Origin: Streptomyces curacoi
Lineage (GTDB): Bacteria; Actinomycetota; Actinomycetes; Streptomycetales; Streptomycetaceae
Direction: 5' to 3'
DNA length: 64,000 nucleotides
Assembly (NCBI RefSeq): GCF_001513975.1
Contig: NZ_KQ947986.1
Span: forward strand, 1 to 64,000
The notes under the pieces were generated by a model. The model made no database searches and had not been told where the DNA came from. It saw nothing but the letters and a program-made list of their open reading frames with translations. This document shows, one piece after another, positions 36,726 through 45,704 of the stretch. Position 1 is the first letter of the stretch. Every line of letters starts with the position of its first letter. The position numbers and the translations under genes are program-made.

Positions 36726-37659
36726 TCAAAGAGGCGTCGCCGCCTGCAGGATGAGGACCATCGTCACCGCCGCGTTCGCGGACGACATCGCCGATACGGC
36801 CGTCCCGGCGGCGGCGCACCATGCCGCCAGGCCCACCGACGTGAACAGCGACGGCCAGCGGCGCACCGCCGGAGCGGGCCCGAGCAGCGCGGCCACCCGG
36901 CGCGGCACCGGCCCAAGCGCCGCGAAGCCCGCCAGCGTCGCGACCGGAGTCCCCCGGGAGACCAGCGCCGCCTTGCCGATCGCACAGGCCACCGTACGAC
37001 GGCTGCCGACCGCCTGGGCCGCGGTTTCGTCAGCCCACCGTTCCGCGGTGTACGACACGGCCGTACGCAGCGGGCGCAGGAACGGGTTGGCGCGGGCGGC
37101 CAGTTGGACGGTGAGCAGGAAACGGTGGTGCCGCGCGGCCAGATGGGCCCGCTCGTGGGCGAACAGCGCCCGGCGTTCGGCGGGTTGGAGGTGGTCCAGC
37201 AGGGCGGTGGTCACCACCACCCGGTCCCGGCGTCCGCCCGGCAGCGCGTACGCGTACGGCACCGCGTCGGGGAGTACGGCCACGCCGGTCCCCGGCAGCC
37301 CGGCCAGTGCCCGATGGGCACGGCGACGCACCCGGCAGTGCCGCCACAGCGTCCGGCCGCAGGCCGCAACCACCGCGCACAGCGCCGGAATCGCCGCCTT
37401 GCCGACGACCTCGTCAGTACGGCACCGCCGCCCGCACCTCGGGGTCCGACCAGCCGTCGGGCAGCGGATTGCCGGGCAGTTGGGCGGTGCCCACCACCAT
37501 CACCAGGCCCAGGCACACCGTGCTGCACATCGCCATGACCGCGGCGACGCCGGTGAGCAGCCTCGTCGCGGTGCGGGGATGAAGATGCTGCTCGGCCAGG
37601 CGGGCGATCGGCCAGGCCGTGAGCGGCAGGACGAGCGGCAGAAAGACGAAGACCCCCAT
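36726..37659 (-). pseudogene. M56-family (BlaR1-like) membrane metallopeptidase, frameshifted
   Basis: Two frames together give a complete protein of about 311 residues. The first 81 codons (37659-37414; MGVFVFLPLVLPLTAWPIAR, two membrane segments) end at TGA in TAC TGA C. The same protein continues in the +1 frame with DEVVGKAAIPALCAVVAACG and includes the zinc motif HERAH (FAHERAHLAARHH) and terminal membrane helices. UGA followed by C resembles +1 recoding sites, but the shift is more likely a one-base insertion or sequencing error. Six bases separate it from the BlaI gene, the usual sensor-repressor pair. Confidence 0.78.
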
Positions 37660-37665
37660 GAGGTG

Positions 37666-38052
37666 TCAGTTCTCCCCTTCGCTCCGGGCCTGCCCCAGCA
37701 GCTCACGCAGCAGCCGCTCGTCGTCCGGCCCGAGGCCCGTGACGAAGCTGGCCAGCACCGCCTCCCGGTCGCTCTCGGCGTCCAGCACCCTGCGCATCCG
37801 GTGCGCGGCGAGGCCCGCCTGGTCCGACGCCGGCGTCCAGGCGAAGGACCGCCCCGTGCGCTCCCGGGTCACCGCGCCCTTGGCCAGCAGGCGGGTCAGG
37901 ATGGTGATCACCGTCGTATAGGCGAGATCCCCGCCGAGCCGCTCCTGCACCCAGCCGGCCGTCACCGGACCGTCCGCCTCCCGCAGGGCCGACAGGACCA
38001 GCACCTCCAGCTCGCCCTGCCCCCGCCGGGAACGCCGCCGGTCGTCCGCCAT
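37666..38052 (-). CDS. BlaI/MecI/CopY-family transcriptional repressor
   Basis: A 128-residue winged-helix repressor: GELEVLVLSALREADGPVTAGWVQERL, then YTTVITILTRLLAKGAVTRER (recognition helix) and FAWTPASDQ, with a helical dimerisation tail. In this family the partner M56 protease senses a signal and cleaves the repressor; the partner gene follows 6 bases downstream but is frameshifted. The ATG at 38050-38052 has GGGAG upstream. Just upstream, TACATCGTA may be part of its operator. Targets could include the TACA...TGTA dyad at 34587. Confidence 0.9.
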   Translation of the reverse strand: MADDRRRSRRGQGELEVLVLSALREADGPVTAGWVQERLGGDLAYTTVITILTRLLAKGAVTRERTGRSFAWTPASDQAGLAAHRMRRVLDAESDREAVLASFVTGLGPDDERLLRELLGQARSEGEN

Positions 38053-38232
38053 GCCCCGTCTCCCTTCCGCTGCCCCGCACGTCACTGCCCTGCCCCGAGC
38101 GATACATCGTAAGGAAAGGTGCGCCGGGCCCGGCCACCGTCCCGGCCGCCGCTGCCGCGCCCGGCTCGGCCGTGGGATGCTGCCCTGCCTGCGTCACCAC
38201 CTCACCCAGCGCACCGGAAGGACAGAACCCAG

Positions 38233-38454
38233 ATGTTCGGACTGAGCGAACTCGCCGTCATCCTCATCGTCGTCGCAGCCGTCCTCTGCGCGAAGAAGCT
38301 GCCCGAACTGGCGCGTTCGGCGGGCAAGAGCGCGCGCATCCTCAAGGCCGAGGCCAGGGCGATGAAGGACGAGGACGAGCCGGCCGAGCACCGGGTGATC
38401 CAGGGTGAGGTCGTCGCCCCGGACCGGCAGGGCGCGCAGCGGCGTCGGCAGTGA
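38233..38454 (+). CDS. TatA/E-like Sec-independent translocase protein
   Basis: A 73-residue single-span protein: MFGLSELAVILIVVAAVLCAKKLPELARSAGKSARILKAEARAM shows the N-terminal helix, the FG/LP hinge and the amphipathic helix that line the Tat pore. A charged tail follows (residues 46-73). It carries E at position 6 as in TatA/TatB. Family length fits. It is divergent from the BlaI gene with 180 bases between. It is probably an additional TatA copy, since the main tatAC locus of Streptomyces is usually elsewhere. Confidence 0.85.
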   Translation: MFGLSELAVILIVVAAVLCAKKLPELARSAGKSARILKAEARAMKDEDEPAEHRVIQGEVVAPDRQGAQRRRQ

Positions 38455-38572
38455 CCGGCGGACATCGGACGCGGGACCTCCGCGGCGGGCGGCGGTCCCA
38501 CGGCACCGGCCACGGCCGCGACCGGCCCGTGTGGAAGACTGCGAGACCGGAGCCACGGGGAGGAGGGGCGCG

Positions 38573-38773
38573 GTGACCGCCCGTACGCGACTGTCGCAGG
38601 CCGCCGTCGAGGAGCGCGGTGAGACCCGCCGGACCGCCCCGTACGCGCACCGCACCGTGGCCGGCCACAACGCCGTCGTCACCGGCACCGCAAGCCCCAC
38701 CTCCGCACGCGCGGCCGTGCACGGCCTCCCAGTCTCCGTCCAGACCGTCGAGCCCGAAGAGCCCTCCCTGTGA
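38573..38773 (+). CDS. Small unknown protein coupled to a HAD gene
   Basis: A 66-residue frame starting at GTG with a strong GGGGAGGAGGGG site, and ending in a GTGA overlap with the next gene. It is rich in Thr, Ala and Arg, with HNAVVTGTASPTSARAAVHGLP in the middle; no domain recognised. Support comes only from the ribosome site and the overlap. It could also be a leader that couples translation of the HAD gene. Confidence 0.45.
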   Translation: MTARTRLSQAAVEERGETRRTAPYAHRTVAGHNAVVTGTASPTSARAAVHGLPVSVQTVEPEEPSL

Positions 38774-39507
38774 TCCACACCCTGTTCGAAACGCCGAGCA
38801 CCTACCGCCCCAGCGATGCCGAGATGGCCGCGCCCGTGCCACCGGTCCGGGCCTTGCTGTTCGACTTCAGCAACACCATCTTCCAGATGATCGGCCTGGA
38901 GTCGTGGCTGCGCCGGGTCGGCGCCGCCGCCGGCCGCCTGGCCGTGCTGGACGAGCCCGGTGCGGTGGCCGAGATCTCCGGCCAGCTGCGCGCCGCCTCC
39001 CTGCTGCCCTCCGTCGTCGCCCTCCAGGAAGGCCGTGACCTCTCCGCCGAACAGCACCGCCGCGCCATGCGGGGCTGGTGGGAGCGGGTGGACTTCCTGC
39101 GCGGCGCGGAGGAGGCGGCGTACCGGGAACTCACCGCCCCGGACGCCTGGGTGCCCTATCCCGACACCGAGCCGGTCCTGCGTGCCCTGCGCGAGCGCGG
39201 ACTGCGCATCGGCGTCGTCAGCGACTTCGCCTGGGACCTGCGCGGCCACCTCGCCCACCACGGGCTGGAGGACCTGATCGACACCTGCGTGCTCTCCTAC
39301 GAGCAGGGCCGCGAGAAGCCCGACCCGCAGCTGTTCCTCAAGGCCTGCGCCGACCTCGGCGCCGATCCACGCGCCACCCTCATGGTCGGCGACAACCCGG
39401 TCCGCGACGGCGGCGCGTCCGCCTGCGGTCTGCGCACCTACATCCTGCCGGCGGAACCCCGCACCGGTGAGCGCGGCCTGGCGGACGTGCTGCGGCTCGT
39501 GACCTGA
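38770..39507 (+). CDS. HAD-family hydrolase
   Basis: A 245-residue haloacid-dehalogenase-like phosphatase. Motif I is LFDFSNTIF, with S where most have D/G, keeping the nucleophile D31; motif II VVSDFAWD near 157; motif III K in REKPDPQLF; motif IV MVGDNPVRD. A helical cap lies between motifs I and II. The GTG start overlaps the small upstream gene; an ATG 18 codons later is also possible and would remove a non-conserved N terminus. It ends 2 bases from the convergent glycosidase. Substrate unknown. Confidence 0.82.
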   Translation: MIHTLFETPSTYRPSDAEMAAPVPPVRALLFDFSNTIFQMIGLESWLRRVGAAAGRLAVLDEPGAVAEISGQLRAASLLPSVVALQEGRDLSAEQHRRAMRGWWERVDFLRGAEEAAYRELTAPDAWVPYPDTEPVLRALRERGLRIGVVSDFAWDLRGHLAHHGLEDLIDTCVLSYEQGREKPDPQLFLKACADLGADPRATLMVGDNPVRDGGASACGLRTYILPAEPRTGERGLADVLRLVT

Positions 39508-39509
39508 CC

Positions 39510-41255
39510 TCAGGTCCGGTGTGCCCCGCGCCGGAGTTCGTGGGCCTCGGCGAGCAGGAGATAGCTGCTGGCGGTCCAGGTGTAGGCGCGGTCGCGCAGG
39601 CCCGTTCCGGTGAGGGCGTCGAAGTTCTCGGCGAAGCCGTGGGTTTCGCACAGGGCACGGAAGCGGGCGCTGATCTCGTCCGCGAGGCGGTGATGCCCGG
39701 CGCGGCGCAGGCCGTCCTCGATCAGGACGGTGACCGGGGCCCAGATCGGGCCGCGCCAGTAGCCGTCGGCGAGGTAGTGCGGTGAGGTCGTCAGTTCGGT
39801 GGCGAGGCCGTACGGCGTCAGGTGCGCCTTGATGCGGTCCGCCAGCGCGCTGCCGACATCGCCGGGCAGATGCTCGCCCAGCACGACGGGCATCAGGTCC
39901 AGCAGGCTGGAGCTGCTCCATGTGTCCCCGGTGGCGACGCCCCGCGCGACGAACCTGTCTTCGGTCCAGAGCTGCTCGAACAGGGCCGTCCTCATCTCCT
40001 CGGCCGCCCGCGCCCACCGACGCGCCTCGTCCGGCCGGTTCAATTCCCTGGCCAGATCGGCGAGTTCGCGCAGTTGGAGGACGAGAAAGGCGGCCAGGTC
40101 GGCGGTGACGACCACGCGCTCGGGGTCGAAGGTGGTGGCGTTGTCCCAGCCGCTGTCGTTGCCGTGCTGGTAGTGGGCCAGTTCGGCCCCGGGGGCACGT
40201 CGTGCGGTGAGCCAGAAGTCCGTCCAGCGTCGCAGCCGGTCGTACACCTCGGCCAGTTCGTCCTGGCCGAGGGCCGTCGGCAGCCGGCGGCGCAGGTGGC
40301 CGAAGGCCCAGCCGTGGATGGGCGGTTTGACGAAGTTGTGCAGGACCTCGGAGTGGGTGACCGAGTCGGGCAGGGCGCCGCTGTCGTCCTGGTGGTCGAA
40401 GGGCAGGGCGAACTGGTCCCGGGCCAGGTCGGGGCGACCGGGGGCAAGGGCCAGGGCGTTGAAGCAGTGGTCCCAGCTCCAGACCTTGTCCATCCAGTGC
40501 TTGGACATCAGCACGGCGGGCCGGGTGACCAGCCCCGCCGGGCGCACGGTCGCCGACCAGACGACGTAGGCGGCGAGTTCGGCGGCCGGGGTGGCGGAGG
40601 AGCGCCAGGGGGCCACGGCGTCGACGAAGTCCGCGAACGCGTCCCGTGCGGACTGAACGACGGCGTCAAAGGCCGCCGGGGGCGTGTACGGCGGCCGGGC
40701 GGTGTCGAGTTCCTCGATCGCGATCTCCCAGGCGCCGTCCGCCTCCCCGGCCAGGACGAGGCCGCGGTCGCCGCTGCCCAGGGCCTGGGCCCCGGCCGTG
40801 TCGGCGACGGTGCCGGCCAGCACGGTGACCCGGTAGCGGCGTCCCGTCTCGTACGACGTGAACACGTACGCGTCCGCGGCCGGGTCGTGGAAGAAGTACG
40901 TGCCGCTGAACGGGGTCAGCGCCTGCGCGGCCGCGGCGACGCCGAAACCGAGGCCGCTCCCCCGCAGGCGTACGGTGTCCGGCGACTGGTAGGCGAGGTC
41001 GACGCGCCCGGCCGGGCCGGTCCAGCTGAGCAGGGCCGGTGTCGCCTGGACACCGGTCTCGGCGCGCGCACCCGTCGCCGCGTCCAGGGGGACCAGGCGC
41101 AGGACGGCGTGCATGCCGTTCTGGTGCGAGACGAGGTGGAGGTCCTCGGCGTATGTCTTCTCCGCCACCACGGGCGAGATGTCGAACCAGGATCCGTATG
41201 CGCTGAACGGAATGTCGTGGACGGAGAAGGCCGGGCCGGATCGGGCGGCGGTCAT
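39510..41255 (-). CDS. Cytosolic glycosidase, GH63/MGH1-like (alpha/alpha)6 barrel
   Basis: A 581-residue enzyme. The N-terminal beta domain (1-210) is followed by an (alpha/alpha)6 barrel: SKHWMDKVWSWDHCFNALALA (W-S-W-D-H with a probable catalytic Asp), FVKPPIHGWAFGHL, HGNDSGWDNATTFD, SSSLLDLMPVVLGE, and DGYWRGPIWAPVTVLIEDGL. These are typical of GH63 and MGH1-like glycosidases and amylo-1,6-glucosidase relatives. No signal peptide, so it acts on imported oligosaccharide. It is the last gene of the LacI-controlled importer operon, 83 bases after the permease. Confidence 0.85.
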   Translation of the reverse strand: MTAARSGPAFSVHDIPFSAYGSWFDISPVVAEKTYAEDLHLVSHQNGMHAVLRLVPLDAATGARAETGVQATPALLSWTGPAGRVDLAYQSPDTVRLRGSGLGFGVAAAAQALTPFSGTYFFHDPAADAYVFTSYETGRRYRVTVLAGTVADTAGAQALGSGDRGLVLAGEADGAWEIAIEELDTARPPYTPPAAFDAVVQSARDAFADFVDAVAPWRSSATPAAELAAYVVWSATVRPAGLVTRPAVLMSKHWMDKVWSWDHCFNALALAPGRPDLARDQFALPFDHQDDSGALPDSVTHSEVLHNFVKPPIHGWAFGHLRRRLPTALGQDELAEVYDRLRRWTDFWLTARRAPGAELAHYQHGNDSGWDNATTFDPERVVVTADLAAFLVLQLRELADLARELNRPDEARRWARAAEEMRTALFEQLWTEDRFVARGVATGDTWSSSSLLDLMPVVLGEHLPGDVGSALADRIKAHLTPYGLATELTTSPHYLADGYWRGPIWAPVTVLIEDGLRRAGHHRLADEISARFRALCETHGFAENFDALTGTGLRDRAYTWTASSYLLLAEAHELRRGAHRT

Positions 41256-41338
41256 GAAGCGTCACTCGTTTCTTCTCGGGCAGGGGCGGCCGGCCGTCCG
41301 GGGTGCGGACGGCGGGAGCCGTGGCGAGGTGGAAGGGG

Positions 41339-42163
41339 TCAGTCCTTGACGGCGCCGGCGGTCACACCGGCGGCGACGTAGCGCTGGGCGAGGACGAGGA
41401 TGACCGCGGCCGGCAGCGAGGCCACGACGGCGGTGGCCATGATGGCGTTCCACTCCTGGTTGTTGTTGCCGATGTAGTGGTAGATGCCGAGGGTGATCGG
41501 CTCGTGGGCGCCGCCGTTGACCAGGGTGCCGGCGAGCACGAAGTCGGACCAGGACCACAGGAACGCGAACAACGAGACCGTGACGACGGCGTTGCGGCTC
41601 ATGGGCAGGACGACGGACCGGAAGGTGCGCAGAGGTCCTGCTCCGTCCATCTGCGCGGCCTGGAGCAGTTCGCCGGGGATGCCGGACATGAACGCGGTGA
41701 AGATGAGCACCGCGAAGGGGACGGCCAGGGTGGAGTCGGCGACGATCAGTCCGGGGACGGACTGGAGCAGGCCGAGTTGGAGGTAGATGGCGTAGAAGCC
41801 CATCGCCATGATGATGCCGGGGATCATCTGCGCGGCCAGCAGGAGGAAGCCGAGGAGGCCGCCGCCGCGCGGGCGCAGCTTGGCCAGGGCGTAGCCGGCG
41901 GGGGCGGACAGGGCCACGGTCAGGACGACGGTGCCCAGGCCGATGGCGAGGCTGGTGCCGAGGTAGGGCAACTGCTCGTCGAGGACCGTGCGGTAGCCGG
42001 CCAGGGTGGCGTGGGCGGGGAACAGGTCCGGTGGGCTCTTGCGCATGTCCTGGTCGCGGGTGAAGGACACGTTCAGCATCCAGTAGACCGGGAAGAGCAT
42101 GGTTCCGGTCAGCAGGAGGCCGATGGCCGTCTTTCCCCAGGTGCGCTTGCCGCTGCGGCTCAT
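41339..42163 (-). CDS. Sugar ABC transporter permease (MalG type)
   Basis: A 274-residue inner-membrane permease with six predicted helices. The EAA loop is AAQMDGAGPLRTFRSVVLPM near residues 185-205, the contact to the ATPase. It opens TAIGLLLTGTMLFPVYWMLNV, as in carbohydrate uptake family 1. Overlaps the MalF-type gene by 4 (ATGA). No ATPase gene is in the operon; Streptomyces importers of this class commonly share the ATPase MsiK encoded elsewhere. Confidence 0.92.
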   Translation of the reverse strand: MSRSGKRTWGKTAIGLLLTGTMLFPVYWMLNVSFTRDQDMRKSPPDLFPAHATLAGYRTVLDEQLPYLGTSLAIGLGTVVLTVALSAPAGYALAKLRPRGGGLLGFLLLAAQMIPGIIMAMGFYAIYLQLGLLQSVPGLIVADSTLAVPFAVLIFTAFMSGIPGELLQAAQMDGAGPLRTFRSVVLPMSRNAVVTVSLFAFLWSWSDFVLAGTLVNGGAHEPITLGIYHYIGNNNQEWNAIMATAVVASLPAAVILVLAQRYVAAGVTAGAVKD

Positions 42164-43131
42164 GACAACGCCTGCTTTCTCTGCACCCGGACGTAGACCA
42201 GGCCGAAGACCAGGGCGGCGACGACCAGCAGGTTGCCGACGGCCGCGCCCGGGCCGAAGGCGGGCAGGAGGTTGCCGAAGCCGAGCTGGTAGGACCAGGT
42301 GGCGAAGGTGGTGGACGATTCCGCCGGGCCGCCCTTGGTCATGATCCAGATGATGTCGAAGACCTTGAGTGTGTAGACCAGGCCCAGCAGCAGCGTGATG
42401 GCGGAGACCGGGCGCAGCAGCGGGAAGGTGATGCGCCAGAACCGCTGCCAGGCGTTCGCCCCGTCGAGGGCCGCCGCCTCGTACAGCGAGTGGGGGATCG
42501 ACTGCAGGCCGCTGTGGAGCACGACCAGGTTGAACGGGACGCCGATCCAGATGTTCGCGATGATCACCGAGGTCAGCGACCAGGACGGCGAGGTCAGCCA
42601 GTTCACCGGGTCGATGCCGACGGCGTGCAGGGCGGCGTTGACGACGCCCGATTCACTGTTGAGCATCCACGACCAGGTGGACGCCGAGACGATCAACGGG
42701 AGCAGCCAGGGCACCAGGAACAGGGCGCGCAGGGTCGCCGACAGACGGAAGTGCTGGTTGAAGAAGACCGCGAGGGCCAGGCCGATGGCGTACTGGAAGG
42801 CCAGGCACACCGCGGTGAACACCACGGTGTGCAGCAGGGCCGGGGCGAAGGTCGGGTCGTCGAAGACGGTCCGGTAGTTCTGCAGGCCCGTGAAGGGGGC
42901 GTCGCCCTGGACGAAGGAGCGGACCGTGTAGTGGCGCAGGCTCAGGTCGAGGTTGCGGTAGAGCGGATAGGCGTAGAAGAGGACGAGGTAGAGGGTCACC
43001 GGGGTGAGGAAGGCCCAGGCGGCCCACTGCTGGGAGGCGGGGCGGCGCCGTGCCGGGGGCTGTGCGGCGGGGGCCGCACCGCTGCGGTCGGGCACGGGCC
43101 GGCGATGCGGGACCTGTGTCGTGTGAGTCAT
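42160..43131 (-). CDS. Sugar ABC transporter permease (MalF type)
   Basis: A 323-residue permease with about six helices after a cytosolic Pro/Arg-rich tail (1-30). AFLTPVTLYLVLFYAYPLYRN is the first span; the EAA loop is EAAALDGANAWQRFWRITFPLL near 225-247, with the conserved EAA-G. ATG at 43129-43131. It lies 22 bases after the binding-protein gene and is coupled to the MalG-type gene, so the three form the importer. Confidence 0.92.
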   Translation of the reverse strand: MTHTTQVPHRRPVPDRSGAAPAAQPPARRRPASQQWAAWAFLTPVTLYLVLFYAYPLYRNLDLSLRHYTVRSFVQGDAPFTGLQNYRTVFDDPTFAPALLHTVVFTAVCLAFQYAIGLALAVFFNQHFRLSATLRALFLVPWLLPLIVSASTWSWMLNSESGVVNAALHAVGIDPVNWLTSPSWSLTSVIIANIWIGVPFNLVVLHSGLQSIPHSLYEAAALDGANAWQRFWRITFPLLRPVSAITLLLGLVYTLKVFDIIWIMTKGGPAESSTTFATWSYQLGFGNLLPAFGPGAAVGNLLVVAALVFGLVYVRVQRKQALS

Positions 43132-43153
43132 GGGAAAGGGCCCTGGACCGCGG

Positions 43154-44401
43154 TCACTTGACGGCGGACTGGGCGGCGCCCAGCGCGTCCTTCGGAGACT
43201 TCGAGCCGCTGAGGGCGGACTGGACGGCCTTCCACAACTGCTCGGAGATCTTCGGGTACTTGGTGCCCAGGTCGTCGCTGGTGCGGCCCTTGGCCGCCTT
43301 GACCGCCTCGATCCAGGGCTTGAGGTCGGGGTCGGCCGCCACCTGCTTGTCCTGGACCTCGGCGGTGGGGGCGACGTAGGACAGGGTGGTGTCGGTGTCG
43401 TACAGGTTCTGGGTGCTGGTCAGGCAGGTCGCCAGCTTCTGCGCGGTGGCGTAGCGGCCGGTGTCGCCCTGGACCGGGATGGTGACGAACTCACCGCCCG
43501 TGGGGGCCGCGGCGGTGCCTCCGTCGGCGGCGGGTATGGGGAGGACGCCATAGTCGAAGCCCGCCTTCTTCGCGTTGGCCAGCTGCCAGGTGCCGTTCTC
43601 GGCGAACGCGTAGTCGCCGCTCGCGAACTCCTGCCAGCTGGTCGTCTGGGTGTTGTTGAGGACCGAGTTGGGCGCGTAGCCCTTCTTCGTCCAGTCGGTC
43701 CACAGGGTCAGGGCGGAGGCGGCCTCGGCGGAGTCGAGCTCGGTCAGCTTCGCGCCCGAGCCCCAGAACCACGGCAGGAACTGGAAGCTGCCCTCTTCGG
43801 TGCCGATCGCGGAGAAGGTGATGCCCTTCTTGCCCGCCTTCTTCACCTTGTCCAGAGCTGCCGTCAGCGACTTCCAGTCCTTGACGGAGGCCGGGTCGAC
43901 CCCGGCCTCCTTCAGCACCTTCTTGTTGTAGTAGAGGGCGAGGGTGTTGGCGCCGATCGGGGTGCCGTAGGTCTTCCCGCCCGACTGGCCCGCGGCGAGC
44001 AGGTTGGGGTCCACCTTCGAGGTGTCGAGCTTGTTGTCGTCGGTGCTGGTGAGCACGCCCGCCTCGGCCAGGGTGGACACCACCGGGTTGTCGACGATGA
44101 GGACGTCCGCGGAGTTGTCCTGCTGCGCCGCCAGCAGGGCCTTGTTGGACAGGTCGCTGGTGTCGAAGGCGGTCCGCTTGATCTTCACGCCGGCCTGGGT
44201 GCCGCAGTCGTCCAGCAGCCTCACCCAGGCCGAGCCCTTGGCGAACTGCGGGTACGGGTCCCAGATGGTGTACGTGCCGCTGTCCGCCGCCTTCGCTCCG
44301 GTGCTGCCCGAGCCGGAGCCGCAGGCGGTGGCGCTGGTGGCGACGGCCAGGGCGGTCAGGGCGGCGGCGGTCAGACGGCGGCGTCCGGAGGAGCTGTTCA
44401 T
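43154..44401 (-). CDS. Sugar-binding lipoprotein of ABC importer
   Basis: A 415-residue extracellular solute-binding protein. Lipoprotein signal: RRRLTAAALTALAVATSATAC, with Cys at about 34 as the lipid attachment site, then a Gly/Ser linker. The mature part shows the family 1 pattern: YTIWDPYPQF, YGTPIGANTLALYYNKKVLKEAG, FASGDYAFAENGTWQ. ATG at 44399-44401 with AAGGAAC upstream; the ORF can be extended 16 codons, but that adds the hairpin-repeat region. Captures the sugar for the two permeases. Confidence 0.93.
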   Translation of the reverse strand: MNSSSGRRRLTAAALTALAVATSATACGSGSGSTGAKAADSGTYTIWDPYPQFAKGSAWVRLLDDCGTQAGVKIKRTAFDTSDLSNKALLAAQQDNSADVLIVDNPVVSTLAEAGVLTSTDDNKLDTSKVDPNLLAAGQSGGKTYGTPIGANTLALYYNKKVLKEAGVDPASVKDWKSLTAALDKVKKAGKKGITFSAIGTEEGSFQFLPWFWGSGAKLTELDSAEAASALTLWTDWTKKGYAPNSVLNNTQTTSWQEFASGDYAFAENGTWQLANAKKAGFDYGVLPIPAADGGTAAAPTGGEFVTIPVQGDTGRYATAQKLATCLTSTQNLYDTDTTLSYVAPTAEVQDKQVAADPDLKPWIEAVKAAKGRTSDDLGTKYPKISEQLWKAVQSALSGSKSPKDALGAAQSAVK

Positions 44402-44420
44402 CGCGGGTTCCTTCTGTTCT

Positions 44421-44460
44421 GGCATGCGGGTGCCGACTGTTTTCGGCATGCGGGTGCCGA
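44421..44460. repeat. 24-bp tandem repeat forming two hairpins upstream of the binding-protein gene
   Basis: GGCATGCGGGTGCCGA occurs at 44421-44436 and 44445-44460. Each copy folds into a hairpin (GGCA-TGCGGG-TGCC; the second TCGGCA-TGCGGG-TGCCGA). The pair is in the leader between the LacI gene and the start codon of the lipoprotein, so it could affect mRNA stability or expression ratio. Confidence 0.55.
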
Positions 44461-44549
44461 GGCGAGGGGTGGAAAGCGGGCACGCCGAACGGCGCTGAGG
44501 GGAGGAGGGTGCTCACAGGGAGGAGGGCGAACCTCTGCTGGGGGTGCGG

Positions 44550-45596
44550 TCAGGCTGTCGTATCGGGCCCGGCGTCCGGGGTGGGCGGGGCGCCCGCGGG
44601 TCCGGTGCTGGCCCGCAGGGAGATGGGGGGCGCGAGGAGGTGGTGCCGGGGTGCCGCGTCGGGCTGGTCGAGCCGCTCCACCAGCAGCTCCACGGCCAGC
44701 CGGCCCATGTCGGCGGCCGGTACGTCCGCCGCGGTGAGCTGCGGGGTGACCGTCTCGGCCCAGCGGTTGGCCACGACGCCGGTGACGGAGAAGTCGCGCG
44801 GCACATGGCGGCCCGCCTGGGCGAGCCCCCGGTAGAGGCCGCCGAGCGCGGCCTCGTTCAGGGTGACCAGTGCCGTGGTGGCCGGGTCGTCGTGCAGGAT
44901 CCGCTCCACGCAGGCCTGGCCGGAGGCGGCGTCGTCCCCGCAGCAGTACGTCCGGACCGTCAGCCCGCGCTCGGCCGCGGCCTTCGTGAATCCGTCCAGG
45001 CCGCGGTGCGCGGACTCGTAACCGGCCCGCAGCAGTTGCTCGGGGCGGTTGACGAAGGCGACCCGGCGGTGGCCGAGGTCCGCCAGGTGGTGGACGCACG
45101 CCGCGGCCAGCGCGGTGTGGTCCAGGCCCACCCACCAGCCGCCCTCGGGACGCGCGGTGCGGCCGATGGCGACGGCGGGGAAGCCCAGCTCGGCCAGGTG
45201 GTCGACCCGGTCGTCGGCCAGCCGGATCTCCATCAGGATGGCGCCGTCGACCCGCCGCTCCCCCAGCAGCCGCTGGAAGGAGCGGTCACTGTCCACGCCG
45301 CTGGGTGACAACAGCACGTCGTAGTCGTAGGCCGCGGCGGCCTCCACGACACTGCCGATGAAATCGAGCTGCATCCCGGTGTAGTGGTTCCCGGCCGGCG
45401 GGAAGACCAGGCCGATCGTGCTGGTGCGCCCGTTGGCCAGGGCGCGGGCGCTGGCGCTGGGCCGGTAGCCCAGCTCGTCGACGACCTGCTGGATCTTGCG
45501 GCGCGTCTCCTCCGAAACCGGGCGCTTGCCGCTCAGCGCGTAGGACACGGTGCTGCGTGAGACACCGGCCCGCTGGGCGATCTCACCGATGTTCAC
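44550..45596 (-). CDS. LacI-family transcriptional repressor
   Basis: A 348-residue repressor. The N-terminal helix-turn-helix and hinge (NIGEIAQRAGVSRSTVSYALSGKRPVS ... SASARALANGRTSTIGL) precede a periplasmic-binding-protein-like sugar sensor domain with GAILMEIRLADDRVDHL and VTGVVANRWAET. The GTG at 45594-45596 with AAGGAG is the start; the frame is open far beyond but is the antisense of another gene. Its recognition helix and hinge suit a central-CG palindrome. One of four such palindromes overlaps its own promoter, indicating autoregulation. Confidence 0.92.
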   Translation of the reverse strand: MNIGEIAQRAGVSRSTVSYALSGKRPVSEETRRKIQQVVDELGYRPSASARALANGRTSTIGLVFPPAGNHYTGMQLDFIGSVVEAAAAYDYDVLLSPSGVDSDRSFQRLLGERRVDGAILMEIRLADDRVDHLAELGFPAVAIGRTARPEGGWWVGLDHTALAAACVHHLADLGHRRVAFVNRPEQLLRAGYESAHRGLDGFTKAAAERGLTVRTYCCGDDAASGQACVERILHDDPATTALVTLNEAALGGLYRGLAQAGRHVPRDFSVTGVVANRWAETVTPQLTAADVPAADMGRLAVELLVERLDQPDAAPRHHLLAPPISLRASTGPAGAPPTPDAGPDTTA

Positions 45597-45610
45597 GGCG
45601 ACTCCTTGCT

Positions 45611-45622
45611 CGAACCGGTTCG
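45611..45622. promoter_or_regulatory. LacI-type operator 1 (CGAACCGGTTCG)
   Basis: Perfect 12-bp palindrome 15 bases upstream of the LacI start codon, positioned for autorepression. Confidence 0.8.
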
Positions 45623-45692
45623 ACAGCTCGCTCGGGGAGCGCTCGCCGGTCGTCAGGCTGGGGGATGGTGAGGAGGCGCGAGGACCGGTCGT

Positions 45693-45704
45693 CGAACCGG
45701 TTCG
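45693..45704. promoter_or_regulatory. LacI-type operator 2 (CGAACCGGTTCG)
   Basis: Identical palindrome 82 bases from operator 1, in the intergenic region 45597-46076. Confidence 0.78.

Noticed and set aside
37405-37420. Programmed +1 frameshift of the prfB type in the M56 gene
   Set aside because: UGA-C context is present, but the preceding TAC is not a slippery codon and no internal Shine-Dalgarno element was seen; mutation or sequencing error is simpler.
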